DNA of 64,000 nt from Macrostomum hystrix (lineage: Eukaryota > Platyhelminthes > Macrostomidae): contig CATNEN010000038.1 in the NCBI GenBank assembly GCA_950097015.1, positions 26,449,001 through 26,513,000 of the forward strand, read 5' to 3'. The first letter of the stretch is position 1. The number at the start of each line of letters is the position of its first letter. A program made the translations under genes and the position numbers. Under the pieces are notes generated by a model. The model worked only from the letters and a program-made list of their open reading frames with translations, had not been told where the DNA came from and made no database searches. Below are positions 37,909 through 48,400 of the stretch, in pieces.

Positions 37909-38234
37909 TGTTTCGTTCTAACTTCGGATTATAACATGCAAAAAGTGAGCATGTACATCGGTTTATAACATGTTAGATGTTGTGTTAATGCCTACTTTAA
38001 CCTTGAAGTAATCCTAATAGAAAGCCCCTTACTAGCAGTGTAGCAATAAGAAAAATGTCTACTTTTTAACTAGCTAGCTATTAATAATCGGTAATATTAA
38101 CGATTTATACAGCTCGCTAGGTATATAAATATAATTTCTTGTTATTTCTTTATTTTGCACGCAACATCTAACATGTTATAGATCGATGCAAATGCGTCCT
38201 TTTGCATGTTATATCGCGATGTTAGAACGAAACA
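37909..38234. mobile_element. Palindromic MITE nested in the MULE element
   Basis: Left end tgtttcgttctaac and right end gttagaacgaaaca are inverted copies. The similarity extends inward about 70 bp on each side, including attataacatgcaaaa / ttttgcatgttatat and aacatgttagatgttg / caacatctaacatgttata. No open frame is present. I could not identify a convincing target-site duplication, so the exact ends may be a few bases off. Confidence 0.6.
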
Positions 38235-39071
38235 GCCCTGCAGTTTTAGTCATCCATGAGTGACTCGATATAAACGCACATAAATATATCACTTGAGATC
38301 AGATAAATCACCGCTGCAAGCATTCTGTCACATGACAAGCAGCATGGCTAAAAAAGTCAACTGACTAGGATATGAATATGAGTTATTCCTTGCTTTCCGC
38401 TGACAAGTTTATTTAGGCATATCACACAAATGTATTCGGCTTTAGAAGTGATGATAGATTTATTACCTGACCATTTAATATTTTAATATTTTCTCAATAG
38501 GTGTATTGAGAATCAATTGTCTGGGCGTTGCTGGGGCCTATTGTTTGCGAGTTGAGACTCAATGCTCCGCTTTCTATTGTTCTCTTTTACTACTGGTTTT
38601 GTTTACCACATGGAGCTGCCTGTGCAATGGGTCGCTTGCAGCTAGTTGCGTAGACAGGGATTTCAATTTGAGGTAGGACTTCGGGCCGCACATTCGCGGC
38701 AATGAGAGTGTATGATTTACGACTAATAATACGGGCACATGTTCATAAAATTAGTCAACTAAGACTTAGACAATAGACAAAGTTTATATACACAACAGAA
38801 TGGTGATAATTTGCACAATTTGTGAATGACAGTGTATACGTTTAAAATACGAGCTCAAATTTCAAATTGGCATTCACTTGCAATAAATTATGAGTATGTG
38901 TCATTAAACAGAGTATAGACAGAGTTTAAACAGTTGCGACTAAAAAATACAACTTGAGCAGCACCACTTAGTCTTTGAAAAGTTCATGTTCTTAAAGCGA
39001 TAAAAACAAAGCAAAAATATTTAACATCCTCAGTCATTGTGGCATCAGTGAGTAGTTACTCACGAAGTTAG

Positions 39072-41640
39072 TTACTCAGTGGGCAGCTTAACAAACTTCG
39101 CTGTCAGCTCAGCGCAAAACCGGAGAAGGCGCATAATGTCCTCCTCTTGACGAGCACTGCTATCGAATTTCTGCCATGCCGCCTGAATCTTGGCCTCGCG
39201 GCATCTGTAGACTAGCCTGACTCGTCTTCCAGGCCCGCCAGTAGCTTGCAGCTGTCGAGACTGCAGAACTGCAAGGGCAGCCTGTTGCAATAGGAGCTCA
39301 GCCAAGGCATAGAGATTCAAGTTGCCCTTCCTCGCTCTTCGGTTTAGAGCCATATGCCAGCCCTCCACAGAGTTATTAGTCCGCTCCCTCTTGCCGTGGA
39401 CAGAGAGTTCTTCCAGGCTCCACACGCTACTCGACAGCCAGGTCACGTCCACATAGCGGCACAGAGAAACCAGCGCCTCTGTATTCGCTTTGTCGGCAAG
39501 AGCGCCAAAAGCAGTGTAAATGTGTTCGGCTGGGAGGAAGATGAGGGCCATCAGCTGCTTGCAGAACAGTCGCGTGCCCTTATCCACAGCATACGATGCA
39601 GCAAGGCCGAGCTCTTGAACTTTTCGAAAGATGCTCTGTGCGAAGTGAAAAGAGCAGCCCTGCAGCTCAGCCCTCGGGCAGGTATGATGCAGAGCCTCCC
39701 ACATCGCAGCCTCAAAGTCCAATACAGCTTCAGAAGGAGGAACTCCAGCCAGCTCAATTAGCTTTTGCAGAACTTGCAAGTAGTCGTGCTTTGATTTTCC
39801 TGACATGAGCGCGAAGCACAATGGCACTTGCTTGTGCTTCCCATCCTTCTGAAGAAGTCCATGAACTGAAAAGTAGATAATATTTACAATTTCATCCAAA
39901 TGGAACAAAGCGAAGTGGAGAGAAGAATAGGAGAGAGGGAGACCAGAAGTTTGGTGGTGAATGAGAAAATGGAGTGATAGAGAAATGGGTAGCGGTGGGG
40001 GAGAAAAAAAAGGAGAGAGATAGAGGAGGGAGAGATGAGTTAGGGGTGAGGCTGAGAGGGGTAGAGATAATTTCCAAATGACAAAGAAATGACAAAACTC
40101 AATGACAAAAAGTAACAAACTTACCAGAATATAGTTGCATGAATGGGCTCTTGACGACATAGAATGTTCCATCGAGAAACCACTGCTTTGTGTTGGCCAG
40201 GATTGCAAGCTGCTCGTCTGTTGCGAATATCAGGTGGCGCTTTTGCGTTCTGGCCACAGTCACGTCCGCCTTCAGAAAGTTTGGTGGAAGTGCATCCTCC
40301 TGCAACTCGAATCGGAGATCTGTTGGATGCTGCGGCCGACTTCCTGCGCGAAATCGGTTGGCGTTTCTAGCGAGCTGTTCCACAGTCGGGGGGTTGACGC
40401 CTAAATCGTCGCGCAGACAATGAGCAATCAAAGCACTTTCGGCTATCGCAGCAGCTGGCTCGAATCGGCATCGCTTTGCCTCGTTTTTTACGTCCCATTG
40501 AAGCTCTCTCTTAAGTCCAGCTGCTTTGTCCGCATGGCAGACATGTGGTCGGCTCACATAAAACGAGCCATCTGCTGTCTGCTTCACAGAACCGTTGCAT
40601 GTCAAAGCTTCGCTGCGGACGATACACTTCCAGTAATTGCAGCCAGCTTTTCCTCCATTGCGTCCGAGAATGTAGCCATGGGAAGACACGAGCAAGTCGC
40701 CGCCACGCTTGCTAATTCCAGGCTTCATTTCAAACTGTTCCGGCTCCATCGGTATCTGTACTTCAGCTAAAGGAGCTGGATCAGGAAGAGATCGTCGCCC
40801 AGCGGCATCAGTAGCCGTAGCAGCAGCGGCAGCAGCAGCAGCAGACAGCTCGGCGGCAGCATCAGCAGCAGCAGCACCACCAGACTCGGCAGCAGACAGC
40901 TCGGCGGCAGTATCAGCAGCAGCAGCACCACCAGACTCGGCAGCAGACAGCTCGGCGGCAGTATCAGCAGCAGCAGCACCACCAGACTCGACAGCAGACA
41001 GCTCGGCGGCAGTATCAGCAGCAGCAGCACCACCAGACTCGACAGCAGACAGCTTGGCGGCCGCCTGTTCAAGTTTTTTGTCAGATCGTGATTTTATTAG
41101 CAGTCTTATCGATGCAAGGCACAAGCTTTAATTTTCTGTATATTAAGCTGTCTCTAGCTGCACAGTAAGTTGGGATTTGCTTTTCTGAAAATCTTTATTT
41201 TCTAATCTGGTTCGTGTACTGCAACTTCAAGTTTATGTAGAAAACATTATAGATATAAATATGTACAGCAAATAATCTCGCTATTATAATTATAATTATA
41301 ATAAGTGGTTATGGTAGCTTGAACATGACGTGCACATGAATTCTATATTTACATGTGCCATAAAAGTCAATGAGCTACTTACGTTTTTTTCCTCACATCG
41401 TGAGCACATCCAGTTGAAGGAAACATTTTTGCTCAATATTTCGCGATACTCAGTCTGGGTCATATTAATGCCACAGATTCGATGCTGCCATTGATCACAC
41501 GAATCGCACAGCAAGGCCTGCTGTCGCGTGCTGACTATCTTTTGACAGACAAGACAAAAATCTGACATTTCGATTATCCAGGCACGCAAATGTGGTGTGC
41601 AATGACAATGAGTTGCATACGCTATATATATGTGGTTCAA
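39072..41640 (-). CDS. MULE-type transposase with FLYWCH zinc finger; PHD-finger exon upstream
   Basis: The main coding part is read from 41124 to 40125 and, after a clean intron 40124-39866 (gtaag...ttttcag), from 39865 to the stop at 39072. It contains an Ala/Glu-rich minisatellite segment, a FLYWCH-type finger (SSHGYILGRNGGKAGCNYWKC...HVCH) and a MULE DDE domain: FLDGTFYVVKSPFMQLYS, PLCFALMSGKSKHDY, AVLDFEAAMWEAL, GCSFHFAQSIFRKVQELGL and NNSVEGWHMALNRR. Two acidic residues (FLDGTF, LDFEAA) and CxFHxxQ match the family. Upstream, 41568-41383 encodes a PHD-like finger (CLVCQ...CDSCDQWQHRICG...WMCSRC) ending at aaaaaac/gtaagt in phase 0. A phase-0 acceptor (gaacag/gcggcc, near 41065) could join it, but this join is uncertain and the PHD exon may be separate. 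No stop interrupts the transposase. Confidence 0.8.
40800..41066 (-). repeat. 51-bp coding minisatellite in the transposase (Ala-rich)
   Basis: Four copies of a 17-residue unit (ELSAVESGGAAAADTAA and variants) are followed by an Ala run. The repeat is a multiple of three and keeps the transposase frame. It lies N-terminal to the FLYWCH finger and is probably a flexible linker. Confidence 0.88.
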
Positions 41641-41831
41641 AGCGAAAAGATTTTAAATTTGCGCGATATTTTGTCGTTTGATTGATTGTTTTACTGATTT
41701 CGGTTGTTCTAAGAATCTAAGTCTCGTTAAACTTGAGTTTCCAGCAGACGAAAAGTTTAACGCAAAATAGTTTGTTCGTCTGCCCAGCAGACGAACTGGC
41801 GGCAGACGAAAAGAGTGGCACCCAAAACTTT

Positions 41832-44454
41832 GTTGCTCTTTGTTACAAATGCTTGAATAAGGCTACTAAAGGAAGTATCAAGATTATAAGAAGCAGAGAA
41901 ATGCTCTCTTTTAATTACACTAAAAAACATTTTGGCAATCCTTCCATACCCCCCTGTAAATTCATGAATGTAGTTTTTTCGAAAGAAAACGATAATAGAA
42001 GTAAGGTGGCACTTTTATATTTTATTAACATGGATAGTAGATTGGGTAGGCATTAATTCATTGTTTTTTGATAGGCGGACTACTAGATATTACTGATACT
42101 GATATTGCTCAGTATGAGCCATAGTGAGAATAAACACAAAGACTTGAATTATACAGCAAAAATTACTTTTATAATTATTTTAAATCTATGTTCCAATGCC
42201 ATATGGGCTGGGCTTTGGATTGCAGATTCTTTAATTCTAAATCGAATGTAAGCTTGTTGTAATTAAATAATGTTTCGTGATAAAGTAGGTAAAAGTCGTA
42301 TAAAAACTGGCATTAAAGCTCACATTATACGATATAAAAAACAGACCACTACCAAAAAATAAATAAAATAATAATAATGAGATAATTGCATAAACAAAAG
42401 CACACAGCAGCTTATTGAAAAATATACGCAGATGAAAGCTTTTAAGTTGGACAAAAATGAATAATGCACAAATACGTGTTTAGTTTTTTTATTCCAGGCT
42501 GCTTAATACTTATCATACATAAAAATTGTTTTGCTTGAAGAAAAAAATATTTTTTGTATTTTTTTCGGTGTATATTTTGCTACAATTTGTTTAAATTCTA
42601 TTTCTCAAGACAAAAGTCCGGCTTTGTAACCTTAAATCTGACCTGTGGTCTAATTGCAGGCAACGGAAATGATTAAAAATGTTTAATGTAAATAGTGAAG
42701 TTATTAAAATTAGGGAACACATATTTAGCGTGTTCCCTAGTTTTAAGGTTTCTTATTTAAGCTTTTTGCTACCTGAAAAAGCTGTACGTGAAACTAAAAT
42801 CATGTTATATATGGTTTAACATTAGTTAAAATCACGATATATAGGTATGTTATCATTAAGTGTTAGCGTCTAAGGTGTTTTCTTCTCGCACCAAGGTCTC
42901 TGAGCTCGATTCGTCGACGAGTTCACGCTAATTTGGGGCAAATCCCTGGAGAGAATGCAAAAAAGTAATAATATAATTAATTAAAGGGCTGCGGGCAAAG
43001 GCACATATTTGGGTGGCATTCGACCCGCAGCCAGCAAAGTGCAATTCTGCCCATTTTGTTGACTCGATACACACGTGCCTGCACACAGATACTATACCAA
43101 AGCACGCACTCACGCCAATGTCTACAGCCCTCCTTATATAATAAACATTTTTATATATGTTATTTTACCTTTACTAATGTGAACTTTAAGTTACGTTTAA
43201 ATTACAGTGAAAACATAAATTTGAATATTTTTCCAATCACTGATATCGTTTCATCGTACACAGGCTACTTATGAAAGTAATTAAAGCGACGCAAAATGTC
43301 GTTCTGACAGAAAATTATGATGAAGTAAAAAAGGACGCCCTTGATGGGTTAATAAAAATAAATTGCGCTCTTAGCGTACTCACAAAATAATTTGTATTTC
43401 TTCCGATTGTACAAACGTGACGCGGAAACACCGTTTACAAATACTATTAATCTCGTAAACAAACATAACCATTTTCAAACAGATGAGCTATTGAAAACGT
43501 TAAAAATTATCTTATGTTTTGCTGACCGTAGTAACTAACTTGACCATGGATAAAGCCTGAATTAAAAACGAATATACCCAACGCAGTTACTATTTTCAAT
43601 TCTTATCTAGACAAGCAAAGCGAATAGGCAAAGTACAAAAATGTGAAAAATAACTTTATATCAAATAAAGCGTCATCGTTAGTCAACAGGACAAACAAAA
43701 CTTTTTTAATAAACTAAAACACATTTTATTATAAAATTTGCGTAAACATTTAAAAGAAACATTTAAAATAACTAATATTTTCAATAGGCAAAGTTAATCT
43801 ATCTTCCTTAATAAAAAGTCTCAAAAGAAAAAAAAACAGCAGATGTATGAAAAACATACGACTGAAATGAGTGAACCAATTGTGCAGTCAATCAGCAGGT
43901 GAAACTGGACACTATCGTAGAAAAAATAGAAAACCCATAGATGCAGATATGATGATTAAAAAAAAAATTTTTTTCCTAATATCTTTAGTGTCAGTGATCC
44001 ATTAGCTAAAAACTATTTCAGCAAAAATATGATATCCGATATGAAAATAGGCAATATATTCTGCTGACAGTCAAATTTATTTTAATATTTTTTTACGACT
44101 CTAAATTATTAAACTGGTTATCATTTTTAACTACGAGTACTTTACGAGTCTCAAAGTTGACTCGTATTATTTTAATTGCAGTTGAAATATTATAGAAAAA
44201 GTTATTTTTTGTGCAGATTTTGTGCGAAAAGTAAAAATACATCTACTCATTAAGCATCGTCAGTCTTTTGAAGTAAAACAAAGTAAAAATGTAAAACAAC
44301 TTATAATTTGATATTTTATAAAACCATTGGAAGAAATGAGATTTTGAAGTTTTAAACATGTAAAAGAACTTTAAAATATAAAACTCTGAACAAAGCAAGG
44401 TCAAGAAACTCAGCAGTAGCAATTACTAGAGTAACAAAGATTTATATGAGTAAA
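41832..44454. other. Intergenic spacer between MULE and USP2-like 3' flank
   Basis: AT-rich sequence. No gene or element recognised. Confidence 0.5.
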
Positions 44455-45330
44455 ATATACAATCCTCAGGACTATAGCTTTGGGATCTACTCAATATTCA
44501 GGATCACAGCTTTGGGATCTACAATCTTCAGGATCATAGCTTTGAAATCTATTATACAATCTTCAGGATCACAGCTTTGGGATCTCCAGGATCACAGCTT
44601 TGGGATCTACAATCTTCAGGATCTCAGCTTTGGGATCTACAATTTTCAGATTGTAGAACCCAGCTTTGGGATCTACAATCTTCAGGATCACAGCTTTGGG
44701 ATCTACAATCTTCAGGATCTCAGCTTTGGGATCTACAATTTTCAGATTGTAGAACCCAGCTTTGGGATCTACAATCTTCAGGATCACAGCTTTGGGATCT
44801 ACAATTTTCAGGATCACAGCTTTGGGATCTACAATTTTCAGGATCACAGCTTTGGGATCTACAATCTTCAGGATCACAGCTTTGGGATCTACAATCTTCA
44901 GGATCACAGCTTTGGGATCTACAATCTTTAGGATCACAGCTTTGGGATCTACAATCTTCAGGATCACAGCTTTGGGATCTACACAATCTTCAGGATCACA
45001 GCTTTGGGATCTACAATCTTCAGGATCTCAGCTTTGGGATCTTCAGGATCTCAGCTTTGAGATCTACAATCTTCAGGATCTCAGCTTTGGGATCTACAAT
45101 CTTCAGGATCACAGCTTTGGGATCTACACAATCTTCAGGATCACAGCTTTGGGATCTACAATCTTCAGGATCTCAGCTTTGGGATCTTCAGGATCTCAGC
45201 TTTGAGATCTACAATCTTCAGGATCTCAGCTTTGGGATCTACAATCTTCAGGAACCCAGCTTTGGGATCTACCATCTCCAGGATCACAGCTTTGAAATCT
45301 ACTATCTTCAGGACCACAGCTTTAGACCTA
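44455..45330. repeat. 30-bp minisatellite downstream of USP2-like stop
   Basis: The unit is ttcaggatcacagctttggg then atctacaatc, about 28 copies with several shortened units. It begins about 70 nt past the USP2 stop codon. Frames stay open on both strands because the unit is a multiple of three. Confidence 0.95.
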
Positions 45331-45402
45331 AAGTTCAGTTACAAATGATCCATGGTATTTCAAACAGTAAAAACATAAAGCAGGCACACAGAGACGAGGC
45401 GG

Positions 45403-48400
45403 TCAAGGCTCTCTCTGAGGCAGTGAGCAGTCGCCAACAGATTCGTAGAACAGCACATAGCCCTGCGAACTAACCGCGGCCTCCGGGGTGCTAGCCAGTA
45501 CTTGCGAATCGTTGCAAGACAACCATTTGGTTCGATCGTAGGCGTGCCTCACAGTGGCCGTGTAGTGCCCGCCGTAGGGTGTGCCCGAGTGCTCGCTGAC
45601 TGCGTACAATGAGTAGCGAGTGCTCACCGCACTAGCCTGGGCCTGGCAATCTGGGAACGGATTGTGGGCATTTGGGGGCATCAGCACAGTAAAGTCTGAG
45701 CAGGGGATTTTCGGATTTTTAACAACCAGGAAAGTCTAAGCTGGGGATTTGGAGATTTTTAACAACCAGGAAAGTCTAAGCTAGGGATTTGGGGATTTTT
45801 AACAACCAGGAAAGTCTAAGCTAGGGATTTGGGGATTTTTAACAACCGGGAAAGTCCAAGCTGGGGATTTGGGGATATTTAACAACCAGGAAAGTCTAAG
45901 CTGGGGATTTGGGGATTTTTAACAACCAGGAAAGTCTAAGCTGGGGATTTGGGGATTTTTAACAACCAGGAAAGTCTAAGCTGGGGATTTGGGGATTTTT
46001 AACAACCAGGAAAGTCTAAGCTGGGGATTTGGGGATTTTTAACAACCAGGAAAGTCTAAGCTGGGGATTTGGGGATTTTTAACAACCAGGAAAGTCTAAG
46101 CTTGGGTTTTTGGTTTTTTAACAACCAGGAAAGTCTAAGCTGGGGATTTTGGGATTTTTAACAACCAGGAAAGTCTAAGCTGGGGATTTGGGGATTTTTA
46201 ACAACCAGGAAAGTCTAAGCTGGGGATTTGGGGATTTTTAACAACCAGGAAAGTCTAAGCTGGGGATTTGGGGATATTTAACAACCAGGAAAGTCTAAGC
46301 TGGGGATTTGGGGATTTGTCAACATCCGGAAAACTCTAAGCTGGGAATGGGATGGGATAGATGGAAACATAAAGATTCCAAAGAGATCTGCATGGTAGTG
46401 GTATATTCTAGCAGAAAATTTCGAGGACACGAACCGCGATCCACGAATGAGGCCAAGTCTAGATCGATGGGATAATCAACCAGCGTGTTCAGTTTGGTCC
46501 TGTATCTTTCGCCGGAGAAGCGAACCAGATGCAGCACCAGGATGCGAGGCAGTCTGCTAAGACTAAAACTTTTCTCGCATCGGCGCCTAACTTTGCACTT
46601 TTCACAGGTAGGCTTCTCGTCGCCGTCTAGGGTCTCACGCGAAGTGAACAGTTCCAGACAGTTTCGCAGAGTAGTCGAGCCGCCGTGCTGCAAAAAGTGA
46701 CATTTTTACTGACATTTCTACTAATATCAGTAGTTCGTGCAGCAGCGAATGATAAAATTGACACTTTAGCTGACGTTTCTACTGTTAGTAGAGTAGTTTG
46801 AATCGTTGTAAAAAATTGCTAGAATAGTTTAGGTTTTATTTAAGCAGTACGACAGTTTACTCCTAAAATCAATATATAAATAGGCTTGATTGTTGTCTAA
46901 AAACAGCACTGCAAACATATTTTTCTCACCCGCGGTATGGGAAGAGCAAGATCCCAAAATGGATCAAACGTGGTTGACTTGTGCCCGCAATGACTGCACT
47001 CCAGAGTTGATTTTAATTGGCCAACAAAGATGTCAACAATGGGACTGTTTTCCACAGACAGATAGCGCTGCCACAGCTTGGCGGACTTATCTGCGTCACT
47101 GAAACAATAATGCAACAATGGTTGGAAGTACTGAGTAAAGTAGAAAAAAGTCAAAATAAAGATTGACAAGTAAAGATTAAATACGTCAGTAGGTCTGTTT
47201 AGGGAGGGGTGTGTCAAACTGATTGGGAATGTTATAAGTGATAAACTGAAATCCCTGTTTGGGAATGGGATCAGTGATAAGCTGAGAGCCCTGTTTGGGA
47301 ATGGGATCAGTGATAAGCTGAGAGCCCTGTTTGGGAATGGGATCAGTGATAAACTGAGAGCCCTGTTTGGGAATGGGATCAGTGATAAACTGAGAGCCCT
47401 GTTTGGGAATGGGATCAGTGATAAGCTGAGAGCCCTGTTTGGGAATGGGATCAGTGATAAGCTGAGAGCCCAGTTTGGGAATTGGATCAGTGATAAGCTG
47501 AGAGCCCTGTTTGGGAATGGGATCAGTGATAAGCTGAGAGCCCTGTTTGGGAATGGGATCAGTGATAAGCTGAGAGCCCTGTTTGGGAATGGGATCAGTG
47601 ATAAACTGAGAGCCCTGTTTGGGAATGGGATCAGTGATAAACTGAGAGCCCTGTTTGGGAATGGGATCAGTGATAAGCTGAGAGCCCTGTTTGGGAATGG
47701 GATCAGTGATAAGCTGAGAGCCCAGTTTGGGAATGGGATCAGTGATAAGCTGAGAGCCCTGTTTGGGAATGGGATCAGTGATAAGCTGAGAGCCCTGTTT
47801 GGGATTCGGATCAGTGATAAGCTGAGAGCCCTGTTTGGGAATGGGATCAGTGATAAGCTGAGAGCCCTGTTTGGGAATGGGATCAGTGATAAGCTGAGAT
47901 CCCTGTTTGGGAATGGGATCAGTGATAAACTGAGAGCCCAGTTTGGCAATGGGAGCAGTTCCAATCCCAGTTTGTAATTTTAATTCCGAAACGCACCTGA
48001 GCTTATCCAGCTCCTCATAATTAATGGCAGGCAGTTTAGGCTTCGAGTCTCGCCTATGGATCGGGGCAACTGGCCCAGCAATCCGGTTAGAATCCTCGTG
48101 CAGGGCTTCCAGAAGGTAGCGCAGAAATTCTTCAGCGTCCTGCTGTCCGTAGCCGGCGAATCTGGCAGCGTAGCGGCCCATGCTGGCCCGGAGTTCGCTG
48201 GGCCGGACACAGCTAGTCAGGGATTCGGTGGACCATAGCTCTCGCATTAGGCGCCTGTGGTATAAGGTTTGAATTTGCTGGAACTGACAGTGAATGACTT
48301 ATCTTATTTGTAGGGAGCTGACAGTGAATGACTTATCCTATTTGTAGGGAGCTGACGGTGAATGACTTATCCTATTTGTAAGGAACTGACAGTGAATGAC

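Larger units (their letters stand above)
37308..41823 (-). mobile_element. Complete-looking Mutator-like (MULE) DNA transposon, about 4.5 kb
   Basis: The two ends are inverted copies. The left end reads gggattccagttctttcgtc then tgccgccagttcgtctgct; the right end, reverse-complemented, has the same run after gggtgccactcttttcgtct. The ends are rich in the motif ttcgtctg in both orientations, plausible transposase-binding repeats. Directly outside both ends is the 8-bp direct repeat aaaacttt (37300-37307 and 41824-41831). Inside lies the FLYWCH/PHD-type MULE transposase (minus strand) and a nested palindromic insert near 37909-38234. The element sits between the USP53/54-like gene start and the USP2-like gene end. 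Open coding frames and recognisable ends suggest fairly recent activity. Confidence 0.85.

Noticed and set aside
44446-45473. Several 130-300-codon frames on both strands
   Set aside because: By-products of a 30-bp array; no unique protein sequence apart from its edges.
46897-47964. 355-codon minus-strand frame joining a repeat to USP2 exon 3
   Set aside because: The repeat part is intron 2. The acceptor gtttcag at 47099 and phase joining to exon 2 show the true structure.
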